Source: Antedon bifida (lineage: Eukaryota > Echinodermata > Crinoidea > Comatulida > Antedonidae). Taken from it: a stretch of DNA of 64,000 bases. Below, piece by piece: positions 43,901 through 63,760 of the stretch. The DNA lies in assembly GCA_963402885.1 (NCBI GenBank), contig OY727093.1, positions 25,977,409 to 26,041,408 on the forward strand. Reading direction: 5' to 3'. The position numbers and the translations under genes were made by a program. Numbering within the stretch: the stretch's first letter is position 1; every line of letters begins with the position of its first letter. The notes beneath the pieces are model-generated. The model saw only the letters and a program-made list of their open reading frames with translations. It was not told the origin of the DNA and searched no databases.

Positions 43901-46900
43901 GACTACTTTCAGTTTCTTAAGGACTTTTTTTCCTATATTTGTATAATTCTTTTGTTTTTATTACAGATTACTTTAAAATTCAAACGGTATACAATACTGT
44001 ACTGTACAATTCATTATCCTATTTCCATAGTTCATTTCATTCGTTAAAGACCCATTCCCTACAATTTGTGACGTTTTGTAAAGATAATGCATGTATAACT
44101 GTAAAAACATTAAACCATGTCTTTCCTTGTGTTAAATGTACGTTTTATGGTAAATTATAATAAAAAGAGAAAAACAATGCACTACCTAAGTAGCTCGCGG
44201 TGAATGTTCTCTCTTTGGCCGTCTTTAGGCCTAACCTAACTAGGCTTAGTTTTGCAGGCCTAGCTGGTAAACATGGGTAACGTACGAACATCGTATTGGG
44301 AGAGTTGACTGGTATTGGGAGAGTTGACTGGTATTGGGAGAGTTGACTGGTATTGGGAGAGTTGACTGGTATTGGGAGAGTTGACTGTATTACATTGAAC
44401 TTTATTAATTCTATATTCCACTTAATTATTACCAATATTTTGCCAACATTAATTTATTCACCAACATAGTTGGTTTATTACAAACAAAATGAATAAAAAC
44501 AATTCATACATAAATTTGCATGTACAGTAGATAGACTTCCTTCCTTTTCTTTTTATTTTCTTTAGATTACATTATTTATGCATGTATTGCGTTTAATAAT
44601 GTTTTATTGTAAAAATAATCAAAAGAAGTTTTTTCGTATACTACTATTATTACTTGGGTAATCAATTTTCATTAGTGGTAATATCAATATATTAACTGGT
44701 AGTAGTACTGTACATTACATAAGTCAAATGTTTTAAATTCTAGTCTTCTATATTTTATCTCTATCTCAACATAAAATATTTTTATATAAAAAGGGAAAAC
44801 TAATTGAAAAAAACATAGGACTATTAATAATACTATCTAATTAACAATGATATAGAGTACGGTCAGGGTTGGATTTATATAACAGATTTTGGTAGGCTAT
44901 GTCAGTATTGTGTGGATACATTCATTTATACTTATATCTTCTTCTTTCAGGAACTTCTGTGAAATGTCCAACTATCAAATTCTAAGTGCTGCAGACTTTG
45001 GAAAACATGTTAAACAGGTTTTTCCCAACATCAAGGTACGACGTCTTGGAACCAGAGGAAATTCAAAATATCCTTTATTTTTATTCAATAATTATTTATG
45101 TAATTCCCAGTGGAAGATCTGTTGTTTAGTTAGATACTATCTAATTTTAAGTACTTAATCATTTACTTAAAGCAAGACAATCTAACAACAGGATGCTGAG
45201 CTCCAGAGATCAAAAGGTTTATCTGTGGCGGCTACACGATCAGATCCACACCCCTAACAGTTGCTATTTGTCGCAGCCAGACATAACATCAAAGGACTGT
45301 TACGAGTTCTTATCTTGGCAAGGCGAGCTCAGTCTCCTGTTGTTAGATTGCCTTGATCAAATAGTAATATTTATTATAAGCAGTTATTCTAATATAATCT
45401 TATTTAATCTTATTATTATTAATCTTTAACTAATCTCTACGTATTGCTACAGTGGCATCAATAAAAAAACAGAGGTCCGTCCACCATCTTTGCCAAACCT
45501 TGATTTAATACGTACAAAGAAGTCGGTAAGGAATCTTAAAAAATGTTGTTTTTTTAAAAATTTGTTTCTATATGTAGTATTTGTATTGTTCTTGTTTGTT
45601 TGTAATTCTAGTAATCTATATAACAACACGCACAACACACACTTATTAGCCAAAAAGGCATTCTATTCAAACTAAACATCAAGAAATAACTATAATTTGG
45701 TATGAATGTTTAATAAGGGATAATTAAATATATTGTACTTTGTTTTCATTAGGGACATGGTTCTATTCTTGGTGCTGATCAACAAATAAATGATTCTGCC
45801 AACATTGTAGTTTGTGAATGGGCATCTAAACGAATTGGATGTGCAATTACTTCAGTCGTCGATTTAGCCAAACATCTTGTCAGTACCAATAACGTACAGG
45901 GAAAATCTGCAGCAGCTTTTAATCTTCTTGTTGAGCATCCATCAAAACAGCTGCTTCACCGAGTTAGAACTGGTGCTTTGACTCACAAGGAAACTAACTT
46001 ACATCTTCAGAGGACAATACAACGTCGTCAAATGCACAAACAGAAACAACAATCTGAGGCCAACAAGCAGTCAAGTTGTACTTCAACAACAGTACCAAAG
46101 CACGTAGATTCCTCCAAAACTGTTGAATCGGTGGAAATGGTATACAGTGATTATCAATTGAAAATAGATAGCGACAGCGGACATTCAAGAGGATCGGATT
46201 CAAGCTTCAGCGGCAGTGATGTTGCTACTGATCATGATAACTCATTGTCATCTCCAAAGAAGTTCTGTAGTAGTACAGCTAATAACCAGAATAATATCAG
46301 CATGGATAATAAAGGAATCAATCATAAAGAAAGTCCAAACACAAGAAAACTTAAACCACTGATGCCAAAGACACCAATCTCTGAGTCTCAACAGAGAGGA
46401 GGACAGGTGATCTGTTTAATGAGCAGCCCGATGGCTGGATCTCAGATGACAGGAACTCAACCCAGACAGTGTACAACACCTGTAACACCTGTGACACCTG
46501 TACTTCAAGTGAATGATCAAACATACTTGTTAATTACACCAAGCACAAGTGCAGCGATCTTGCAAGATCCTAAAAGTAGTGGGACACCAGCCATTGATTC
46601 TGTCAAAAAGGCACCAACCATCGTTGCTACAAACAGTATTTCTATAAATAGTCCACAGCGTGTGGTGACAACAAAAACAAATAGTCAGACTGGTATTGTA
46701 GGAGCTTCATGTTCTACTTTGCCAAACGCTTCCACCATAAGTATTGGTGAAAGGAGCCTAAGAGTTTTGTCACTTCCTGTGCAGTCAAGTAAGCCACAAA
46801 TTAATAGTAATATGCACAATGTTATGCTAAATAACTCCACTTCAAAGTTGACATCTAACATATCAACACCTGAGTCTACACCGATGACATCTACACCAAT

Positions 46901-48623
46901 GATGTCCCGCGTTCCAAAGAAAATGACCTCTGGTCCTATACCAGTATCTATTTCAGTAGCTGGTGGTTCTGTGAATGAGAGTCAGGTCAAAGTTCAGAAT
47001 AGGTCTATTTCAGTCAATGAGCTGCATATATCAAGCGACAACAAGTCACTTAAACCAGAATCACAAGCATTAAATGTAAGTGATAATTCAAGCTCAGCTA
47101 GTTTACTCAAGCTTATTGGACTACAAAAAGAAGACCAGTCAACTAGACTATGTGTGAAGACCAGTAATAAACCTGATTCCAGTACTGGCTCAATTCTCCA
47201 GGATATGTTAGTGTTGCGGAGTGATGGCAATATCCATGACTGGCAAAATACATGCTCTTCACCATCTATTCAAGTTTTAAACTCAACCATTCCACGGGCC
47301 TCTTCAGCCAATGCAAACTCATTGACTTTGATTAATACATCTCAGGTTCCTACTAACAACATCAGCACCATCTACAACATTCACAATAACACACTGCCAG
47401 TTATTGCACAGTCTGGTAGTACTAGTGTACCATCAAGTCCTGGTTACATATCCCAACCACACACACCAACTCATGGGCAACACTATGTTATTCAGACTTT
47501 ATCATCACCTGGACCTTCGGAATCTGGCAATGTCTTCAGCTTTACTCCAATTGCAAACACAACAGGGTTTCAAAATGGCTTACCTATGAGTCCCAAGCCA
47601 ATGCCTAAACCTAAGCCAACAATGGGTGTAAAACTTGATCTTTCTGAAAAAAATTCTCAACTGGTGATGTGTCAAGACTCACCCAGACAGGTACCTAAAA
47701 CAGCTAGGCAAGAATTGAATGCCTTGAGAGGTGGACAGAGTAACATCCGTCCTGTTAGAAATCGTAGGGTATCCGCATCCTCAAGGAAAAAGATGAACCA
47801 ACCTTATGTGTCAAAGACAACAATTGGTGCTGGGGTGCTAACTTCACCTGGAAACAGTAGAAGTGCCACTCCAGTGTCATGTATGCTTACAAATGCCAGT
47901 AATATACAACTGTATCAGTCAGAATCTGAGAGTATGCCTCCCCCTTCACCAAATCCATTAAAAGTTGAAGTGTCACCGTGTGTTGCTCATGCATCTAGTT
48001 TGTTAAACAACAGAAGTATTGATCAAGCTGCTTGGAGAAGACAACGTAGGCTTTCAGGACCCCCAACCCAATTCTCGTTAACAAATGTCGGTCCACAGTT
48101 GCTAAATGCTGATGCAACAATATCTCAATTGACCATTAGACAAAGTCAGAGAAGTCAGTCGGTACCGCTGCCAGAATTAGGATTTGATGCTCTACTGCCA
48201 AAATATCAAGCTATGTGGAGTGCCAAAGAAAGTTTGACTCCATTGCCATCACACTTGCAAGAAATAAGCATAAGTGAGGAGGATTTTCTGGGTACTGATG
48301 AGCAAGCTGGAGACCTAAGCACAACTACCTCAGTAAGTGCTGATGATAATAGTATGATGGAGCCATCATGGGATCTTGATAGGGAAGACACTGTTTTGAC
48401 AAATAGCAATGCTGCCAACACTATGTTTACCAGTACTCTAAACTGTGGCAGCAATGTCACAGATGATGTCATGAGTAATAGCTTGACACAAGATAATATT
48501 CTACAACAAATAAGCACAACTTCTAGTTTCTCTGGCAGTGAAAACTCTATAGATATGGATACGGATTCTTTTGACGCTTCTTGGTCTTTAGGTCATTTAT
48601 CTTCTCTTCCTTGTGGATCATAA
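28986..48623 (+). CDS. RFX7: RFX5/RFX7-class winged-helix transcription factor
   Basis: Coding exons: 28986-29206, 33073-33106, 39030-39127, 39771-39890, 44951-45067, 45441-45525, 45753-48623; total 1181 residues with consistent phases. An in-frame TAG at 28965 precedes the ATG. Residues about 74-118 ([12 protein letters not shown], then [16 protein letters not shown]) match the N-terminal dimerisation segment of RFX5/RFX7. The RFX DNA-binding domain spans about 129-205: [63 protein letters not shown] and the following helical region also fit RFX5/7. The last exon encodes 955 residues of Ser/Thr/Asn-rich, presumably disordered sequence, with an RRQRRLSG and RSQSVPL pair like the tail of vertebrate RFX7. 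These factors bind X-box DNA. Length favours RFX7 over RFX5. Intron 5 is AT-AC. Very long introns 1, 2 and 4 are full of repeats. Confidence 0.93.
29661..29825. repeat. MITE family B, copy 3 (truncated, internally deleted)
   Basis: It keeps the CCATTTTAATGTCACATAAT and ATAGTTATCCACTTTGA segments and the right end GGGGGACAATACATCC, but lacks the left terminus and about 110 bp of the middle. Confidence 0.75.
31552..31723. repeat. MITE family D, copy 1
   Basis: It begins CAAGGCAATCTAACAACAGG and ends TTAGATTGCCTTG. The interior shares GAGATCAAAG, ACGATCAG and ATCAAAGGACTGTT with 45173-45355. The element is about 172 bp. Confidence 0.85.
34105..34200 (+). mobile_element. SINE remnant
   Basis: AATCCTGACATAGTGGCAGG, GTTGTAACTTAAGCCTCAAATG and TTTATCCATCATAAAATTG follow the order of the SINE at 61931-62155 with gaps. 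Confidence 0.5.
34797..35249. mobile_element. Nonautonomous DNA element, CAGACCTCCCAACT ends, copy 1
   Basis: The termini are CAGACCTCCCAACT and AGTTGGGAGGTCTG, and TACATA flanks both sides as a probable target duplication. The interior is rich in CTCCCGATTTT-type words and lacks coding capacity. Confidence 0.7.
36307..36646. mobile_element. Nonautonomous DNA element, CAGACCTCCCAACT ends, copy 2
   Basis: The right end AGTTGGGAGGTCTG is exact and the left end is CAGACCTCACAAC. Several ATATCGGGAAG/ATATCGGAAGAT words near both ends are inverted copies of the CTCCCGAT-type words in copy 1. About 1.1 kb from copy 1. Confidence 0.55.
39207..39343. repeat. MITE with GCTTGGTTCCCACTAG ends
   Basis: It begins GCTTGGTTCCCACTAGGATG and ends CTAGTGGGAACCAAGC, a perfect 16-bp terminal inverted repeat, 137 bp overall. 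It is in intron 3 of the RFX7-like gene. A diverged copy is at 60711-60826. Confidence 0.85.
40678..41160 (+). repeat. ATC/GTC trinucleotide-based microsatellite
   Basis: About 480 bp is built almost entirely of TCA, TCG and TTG triplets in recurring words such as ATCATCATCATTGTCGTC, with some ATATCA interruptions that shift the frame. It yields open frames of poly-Ser, poly-His and poly-Ile character which are not genes. Confidence 0.95.
42482..42531 (+). repeat. Cytosine-rich tract
   Basis: Runs of 5, 11 and 11 cytosines separated by single thymines, with shorter runs around them. The minus strand carries the matching guanine runs and could form a G-quadruplex. It makes a poly-Pro ORF that is not a gene. 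Confidence 0.9.
44294..44387 (+). repeat. 19-bp tandem repeat, five copies
   Basis: The unit TATTGGGAGAGTTGACTGG is repeated five times without a mismatch, the last copy lacking its final two bases. Confidence 0.97.
45068..45440 (+). other. RFX7: AT-AC, U12-type intron in the RFX DNA-binding domain
   Basis: The 5' splice site is ATATCCTTT (45068-45076), the consensus of AT-AC introns removed by the minor spliceosome. The 3' end reads TCTTTAAC (45423-45430, a branch-site match) and then CTAC at 45440, with the candidate branch adenosine about 12 bases from the boundary. No GT donor is usable near the conserved junction. Joining 45067 to 45441 gives the invariant RFX sequence [12 protein letters not shown] in frame. 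The alternative reading through the site runs into non-RFX sequence. The intron contains a family-D MITE. Confidence 0.88.
45173..45355. repeat. MITE family D, copy 2
   Basis: It begins CAAGACAATCTAACAACAGG and ends CCTGTTGTTAGATTGCCTTG, giving inverted ends of about 20 bp with one mismatch. It occupies half of the AT-AC intron. Confidence 0.9.
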
Positions 48624-50790
48624 CATTATTTATTTAATTTATTCATTTATTTTATTATAAAACCTTAGTCATCTGTGTAAATATATATACTATATAGTAT
48701 TCTCAGATTTATGAAAGATACCAGGTCTGTTACAAGTAAATAATAGTTCCTGGATGAAAGTTGGATGTACTATCTTCTTAAGACATAAAAATGTATAAAA
48801 CATGAATTATACCATGTTGTATAAACATGACAAGGAGATGGAGATACCAAAATGAGAAGTGTGTGATGTTTAAAAGTACAAAATATAGTTTACTGAAACT
48901 TCTTAGGATAGTTTAGGTTGAATTGCAGTTTGTTAAAAGACAAACAATATTATCATAATTTGCTAGTTTTTGTTTTAGACTTGTATAGCACTGCACCAAG
49001 GTCTGAATGTGCTGTAAAATTATACAGTACTCCATATCAATGAACTTGCAGTTAAAATACTGTATAAATGAATTTTTTTTTAAATATTGATTTGCAGATT
49101 CGTCCATTACACATATCTTTATGAAAACAATAACTTATCATTTTTATTCCTACGCATTAACATATTTTGCTACATTTTTTGTTTTTAGCGGTTTGAATCA
49201 TTATCATTGTTTTTATCATTATCATTGTTTTTGTTCGAGATATTCTCTCTACTGGGATATCTCCCAGATTAGTTTCATACAAAACTGATCTGGTATGCAC
49301 ACGCACCAAGTCTCGCGCATTTTTTACCAAATACCAAGCTCTCGCACACCGCACCTAAAATCTTGCGCTTTTTCACCAATCTCAAAGTTGTTTCAAATTA
49401 CTTGTTCATCGGGCCTAGAATCACCAATCTAGGCCGCAACAACGTAAGAATCTTTGGGGAGTATGGTAATGAGTTAGGGACGTTTCAGTCCAGGAACATT
49501 TCAACTCAGTCAGTAAGGACATTTTGTCCCAATTTGTGCCAGAAAATGTGGCAAAATTTGAAAATTTCAAACTTGACATTAAATCATATCAGTCCATGAT
49601 TCAACAAGTAAATTTTAATTATTTAAAAGATTGGTTTAAAAGTTGCATGGCTGCATACTGCTCTAAAATAAATGCATCCACTTTTTAAGTCTTGGATTAA
49701 TAAGTCACTACAGAGTAGAGTTATATAAGTATATAAATAGTGAATAGTCACTAAACCTACTTATAAATTATTCTTTATACAAAATATCCACAATGCACTT
49801 TTTTTTTAGAATTGCAGAGAAAGTATTTTACAATCAAAGTTGGTTAATTCAATGAATTGCCAATTTAGATAGTTGCATGATGTTGCATGTATGACTTCAA
49901 ATTATTTAGTAAATATCTTTACTATTAAAACAATTAGATATAGATTTTAGCTTTCATATTCCCACAATATTATATATTATAATATATTTCCCCCTGTGTA
50001 GTATTTATTTAACTTAATTGATGTGTGTTTTTTCTGTAAATATGTGTACATTATTATATTATATATCTTAAGTGTGCTTTTCCAATTCGCTTGATTAGTA
50101 TCATCTTTAATGAAGTCAAAGTAGTTGACATTACTATTTTTAGTACTCTTAGTTTTAGCCCAAATTATCTTGCCCAAAGAACATTGCATTAAGACCTACT
50201 GTCCATGCTAACCTGTAGGTTTTTAGTCAAATAAATTCAGTATCATTAAATGTTGGTTGTTTTAGTACAACCACAGTACCAATATATTTTTATTAGATTT
50301 AAAGCTATTTACAGTAATTGATTTTCTGTGATAGTTATACAGTATTAGATTTGTTTAGGCTGGCCTTGTCCAATCTTGATTGTAAGTTTGACTCCCCACC
50401 CCCCACTCCTCCCCCTTCCTGCTCTTACTATAACTTATAATATGCGGTTCCTTATTATATGCTATGGACTCCGACATCAATGAATAACACTGATAGATCG
50501 TATAGTTGGTGGATGACTTTTATTTAATCTCGGATCTCTAATCTACTACATTGCTCCATCCATGTCTATTTAATTTCTCTCTTTATACCGCCCTCTATCT
50601 GATGTTATGTCTATGATTACTCCTTTCGGAATTCATGGCAACATACATGGTTGCTAGGTTTTTTGCATATCTTTCATTTGAACTTTCTGTTTCTAAATTT
50701 AAACTGTATTTTTGTTTCTGTTACACATTTACACCATTTAAAATATAGGGATCTTCACTATACAATTATCTTATTGTAATAGTTAATTTT

Positions 50791-50932
50791 CTGTCTACAC
50801 TATCTCACTTTATGTGACAAGAAAATGTTATGTGCCCATATATGGACATGATGGTGTCATATCACTATCATATTTGTGAATATCACTAGCATATTTGCAT
50901 ACATCACACCTTTTGTCAAACTAGTTTGATAT
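50791..50932. repeat. MITE family A, copy 4
   Basis: It has CTGTCTACACTATC at the left, a central GCCCATATATGGACATGATG, and TTTTGTCAAACTAGTTTGAT at the right; the right terminus is eroded. Confidence 0.75.
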
Positions 50933-53160
50933 TTAAATCTATTTTTTGTAGTAGTCTTCTTCATTCAACAGTTGATTACCAGTCAATTTGGATGATGATA
51001 AGACAGTTCACAGATATTTATTTTGTGGCATCCTGTATAGCGGTGTGTTGATGGATTTCTTTGGACCTCTGATCTCAAAACTTAAGCTCTTAGAGTGCAA
51101 TTTCTGTTACTAATTACCCATAGTAAATCTGTCTCTACCTTTGTTTGATACACGTATAAACCCACCTTCCAAATTAAGAATAATTTTTAAGCAAAATTTT
51201 ATTTTGATTATATTGGAAAGAGACACGTATATACAACCCTAATGAACAGTGTTTGTGTATGTTACAGCATAGACCTATACAGTATATAGAAATATCATGT
51301 TTATCATTTAACCTATTGTTTAATTACTTTTACTGTACTGTGTACATGTGAATAGATACTGGTACATATGTTGCTGCATTGAAGAATAGAAATAAAATCC
51401 AACTCATTTCAATGTTTATGAAGCTTTTGTCTAACCGTAGAGCTATAGAATTAGCTACATGGTCTGACCAAGGATACCAAATCCAATTTAAATCCTGTGT
51501 TAAAAAAATATAGGATTTCTTTTAATTTGATGTCCTTTTAATTCTTTAAAGTACAAACTGTAGATTTATTCAGCTATTTACGCATAATTAGGAGAAATAG
51601 TGTAGATATAATAACATAAAGCAAAAAAAAAAAGCATGGTTTTTGTAATTTATTTTGGCTTGTTTGTATGTAAGGATAAATAAGAATGACTTATTTTCAT
51701 CATTTTTTTTATTATGTTCAGCTGTATTTAATTGAAATATGAAACCATTGTATGATATCTACTATGATAGATAGAGTGTAGAAGTTACATAATTTCACTC
51801 TTAACTGGTTAAGAAATAATATTTTGAAGTGCAGAAGACTACTTTCAAGGACATGGCAATCAACTTGCATTTTAACATAAAATGTGCAGTACATTAATGC
51901 TAAAATATTAAACATATTTTATTGTTAAAACAATGTTTATTTACACATTTACCACATTAATGCTTATCTTTACTGCAATAATTAATAATAAATTTTAGCT
52001 GTATTGAGAAATTTTTAATGAATTTTAATATTAGATAAATAATGTGAATTTACTGTTTGATATAAAACAGTCATTTTTTGTAATATTAATTATTTGGATT
52101 GGTAAGGATTAAGTATTTAACTAAATTTACTGATTACTGTATTTTTAAGTTTTAGATATTAATTTATTGTTTGTTACAATATGTGGTAACAATTAGAACA
52201 ATTCAGGTATTAATACAGTTAAAGTGAAGTTTTTTTTAGTTGTAAATTGTGTATATTGGATGGGAGGTTATAGGGTTTAAACTTGATTTTAAACTCTGTT
52301 TGCTTGGGGATAAGTCCCCATTCAAAGTGCATTTTAAAAAGTAGGTAAGAATTTGAGAACTTGGAAAGTACCGTAAAGTTTTAGGTAGGTTTTCCGGTTG
52401 ACATGAGTGGAGTTTGGAGTATATATTTAAGAATTACTCTACCAGTAACAAGAAATGGGCTGGGCCCTGCAGATGCATGCTGTGTTTGTCGTGTTTGCAA
52501 TGTTTACATCTACACTATTTACTGTAGCTTAGAATTAATAACTATCAAATATGTCATACAGTCGTGATATTAAAAATGTACTTTTATTTTGTCTAAACAT
52601 TTGAAATTATGTTAATTCATACATATGTTGTAATTATATGGCATTGTTTTCTTTGTGCTTAATTCGCAGAAAATAATGTTTGCAAGAAACAAATTTTAAT
52701 GGAGTATTAATTATCCTGGGAAATATGAGATGTGTCTTTAGATACAATGTTGTATTGTTTATGAATACAGTAAATAAGTGTTAGATAGAAAGATGTATTC
52801 TATTGGGGGTGAAAAAAGTTAATTTCTATATTTATATAGATAATCTGTGGAGAAAGGTCAAAGGTCCAGGTATGATTGACACCCATTTGTAAAGGTGTGT
52901 TTTTTGGGGACACAATTTTTTGATGTGACTTTTTTTTTTTACTATATTTTTTATCTTTCAAATGGCAGAATACCGGTACCGTTTAATATCCACGGACATT
53001 TTTTGACATTTCACCATTTGAGGTCGAAATAAAAGTTTTTGAGAAAACTGTTGTTGTTTGTTGTGGTTTTACAGTACTGTACTGTGCAGTATTAATTTTG
53101 GTTCTCGTCAGCGATTCGGTTTAATATCGGTAAACCTTGGCACACCTGTAGTGATATACG

Positions 53161-53505
53161 TCGGAGCGGATCCAGGATTTTGAATTAGGGGGGAGCGAAT
53201 TTAAGTAATTGACACCCCTAGATGGAAATTGTAATCTTGCACAACACTTACCATGAATTTGATAAAAGTCATGATAAGTGGTCTGGTTGGCCTGGAAATG
53301 TCACTCATATATATCGCGCATCAATCGGCAAAACGATCAAACTTTTTCTGACCAGTAAACACAGTGACATAACATTTTTTGCGTACCATTGATTGTTCTT
53401 CACACAGAGTTGACAGTGTTTTGTTTTGTATTAATGCATAGACATGGCTGTTGAATTTTAGGGGGTGGTTAAAGCCTGTTTAGCCCCCGCCTAGATCCGT
53501 GCCTG
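53161..53505. repeat. Nonautonomous DNA element, CGGATCCAGG/CCTAGATCCG ends
   Basis: The left end CGGAGCGGATCCAGG and right end CCTAGATCCGTGCCTG are imperfect inverted repeats, flanked by TACGT on both sides. The right half resembles 55359-55522 (TTCTTCACACAG, CATGGCTGTTGAATTTTA). Confidence 0.6.
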
Positions 53506-55358
53506 TACGTATACTCCAGTTATGAGTAAAAATCACAGTAATACTAATAACATAAAAAAAAGACTGGCTTCAGCTTATGGCAAGTCAATGTAGTACCTCC
53601 ATCTCCTATAACCGTAAACAACTGTGTTTCACTTATCCATGTTGTAATTGAACATATGTTTGAAAACAATAATTATTTTTTTATGTAAATTTATACCTGT
53701 ACTTTAATACTGATGATGTTATTTTTAGAAGGTTCTTTGATGGCTGAATTCAGAATTGATTTAATGAAAACGTCAAATAGATTGGTTTTGTATGTTGGTT
53801 AATAACACTGCTCATAATGTGTCTAAACATGATGTATTGCTAATTATTAGCTCATTATCTGTATCAGTTCAAAGGATACCGACCTCGGACACCAATACTC
53901 ATCATCTAATTACGCAAATACATGACGTCTTTAAATCTATTAGTACATTTTCATTTTAATTTCCCTTTGATGAACAAACAATATAATATAATGACTTGCA
54001 TTTAATATATGTATTTCACTTTCACTAATTTGAAAGAAATCTTATAATAATTTGATAATGAATTGCATGGTATGTCACTGTTGATCACTACTTGTTTGGA
54101 AAATCCCCTACTCATATTGAGATATTAAACTCATCTCTTTTTTTTCATAAAAAACAATCTATGGGTAAAAAATACCGTTCCCTCAAGTCATACAGAATTG
54201 TAAATATTTTAAAATGGATCAGTTGTTTAAAAATATATCATTTAATCCAGCTTCAATTTATTATTTTTTAACGATATTAAGTTATTAAAACCAAAAGTTA
54301 CTATAACATAGATGTCATTAAACTACAGTAGAGTGCTTGTAGTTTATATTCATTATCTTTTTATTGAAAAATTGTTGAAATAATTAAAAACATACAGAGT
54401 CAAAGTAAGCAGTTATGAAATATGTGATGAGTAATTCAGTTGACTTCCTACAGACAGCAATAAGCTGATTCTTTCCCATTCAATTTACCATAATGCAATA
54501 TTTTATAGTTTTCATGCATCTCAAACCTTGTACAACAAACCGAGGACTGTGTAATAGGATAATTATTAAGAGGACATGTATTGCTTGGCTTTGCACATCC
54601 ATGTCTAATGCATGCTTGCATTTGGCTAAATCCAGTACGGGAAATGCAGCATGACCATAATGATGCAAATTGTTGTGTAGGCTAGTAGTTGTTTTTATGT
54701 GGACCGACTTATGTACACTACTGTATATATAATAGTAGTAGTAGTAGACATCCCCCTGTCTTGAGAGAAAATGGCGTGCACCTTGGTTGGACCTCACTCA
54801 CACAGCAACATTACAGTAGCCTCTCCAGGGTGCAAGAATATGGAAACCTGTATATACTGTACTTTTATACCAGTATGTTATTGTTAACATATTTATATTG
54901 TTGCCTATGTATTTTAATAGAGTTCTTTTTTTTTTTAATGAAAATCTACACAGGTTATAGATAGTTGGTAAATAAATACATTATACACAGAATAACTAGA
55001 CACTTGATAGTACACATACATATTTTTATTCTGCAGAACGCTTCTGGTCTAAGAAAATAAATAGTGTTAGTTGTCATTCTACATTTCACAGAAACGTTTG
55101 TTTTCAAATTCATAACTACCTTTGGATAGCAACATTTTTAATACTATATTTTATACATGGCATGTCGATGATTCTTGTTGATAACCATAACTTTAGTCTA
55201 CAATTTTCAACCAATGATCATATAGCTTGTTTCTATTGAGCACAAGAATACAGATTTTTCTTGCACAATTTCTAGCTCAATTTGACCTCATTTCAGATGT
55301 TCTTTGATTAGTGCAACCAATTTGACTATTCTCTGTTGATAACCGTCGATTGTTTGAT

Positions 55359-55522
55359 CGTTCTTCACACAGTTTCCGCAGTCAAAAGTTAACCAATAAT
55401 TGTTATGGCTGTGGAAACACGGCCACATGTGTAGTCATGATTTTATTTTTTTTTAAACGACACGGCTGTTTAGTTTTATGGGAGGCTAAACCTGTTTATG
55501 CCCCGCCTAAATCCGCACCTGG
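55359..55522. repeat. Partial copy of the 53.2-kb element
   Basis: It shares GATCGTTCTTCACACAG, CACGGCTGTTTAGTTTTA, GCTAAACCTGTTTATGCCCC and CGCCTAAATCCGCACCTG with the right half of that element. No left end is found. Confidence 0.55.
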
Positions 55523-55751
55523 CAATCAACCACGAATGATCACCAAATGAGAAATCGGTTGGAGTTTTAGTAAAAATTAGGCAGCAAAATGATCTTTATG
55601 ACAAAAAAAACTGTTTAAAATTTTTAAATAGACCATAATAAACATTGTTGATAACCATTGTTGCTGTCCAGTATTGGAGACCCTGTTATCTCTAAACACT
55701 TTTTAAAATATAATATTCATCTGTTTCATAAATCTGTTTTTGGTACATTGA

Positions 55752-63398
<7,647 letters not shown>

Positions 63399-63639
63399 CT
63401 AACAAAAGAATTGAAAATTCAAAACACATTATATAATAAATAACCCAATTCAATCAATATATCAACATATATAACAACAATGGGGTTGTGTACCTCTTCA
63501 TATAGTAAATTGGTTTGGAACTCTGAATCAATATCATTAAATTGCAAAAATAATACTGTACAATATACAGTAGTATAAGCTTAGTTCCCACTACAGTAGG
63601 ACAAGAAATAAGTAATAATATAAGTAAAATAAAAAAAGA

Positions 63640-63760
63640 GATAAGGGAAAGGGAAGAAAAGAAGAAGAAAAGAGAGAAAGAAAAGTGAAAGGAGAAGTAA
63701 GGGGAAAAAAAAAAAAAAAAATAAAAAAAAATAATAATAATGATAATAATAATCATAATA
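63640..63760. repeat. Polypurine tract and AT microsatellite
   Basis: About 75 bases of almost pure A/G (GGGAAAGGGAAGAAAAGAAG and similar) run into poly(A) and TAA/TAATAA repeats. A tandem AAAGAATAACTAAATAG unit follows at 63796-63860 and a GAA run at 63946-63971. No coding exon of MCCC2 is seen from 63399 to the window end. Confidence 0.85.

Larger units (their letters stand above)
39891..44950 (+). other. RFX7-like intron 4
   Basis: This 5.1-kb intron contains a 480-bp TCATTGTCG-type microsatellite, a poly(C) tract and a 19-bp tandem repeat, each listed separately. ORFs within it are low-complexity translations of those repeats. Confidence 0.8.
48624..55751. other. Convergent intergenic region between RFX7-like and MCCC2
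   Basis: The region holds both 3' UTRs and no recognisable gene. AATAAA for the RFX7-like transcript occurs at 49667-49672 and 50231-50236, among others. It includes a family-A MITE (50791-50932) and two related elements at 53161-53505 and 55359-55522. The ORF at 54480-54797 on the minus strand has no recognisable domain and contains a Tyr run from a TAG-type microsatellite. Confidence 0.6.

Noticed and set aside
45068-45158. Read-through of RFX7-like exon 5 past NSKY
   Set aside because: The continuation [10 protein letters not shown] is unlike any RFX protein, while the AT-AC junction restores the conserved sequence exactly.
54480-54797. Minus-strand 105-codon ORF near the MCCC2 3' end
   Set aside because: Contains a poly-Tyr run from a triplet repeat and no recognisable domain or splice context.
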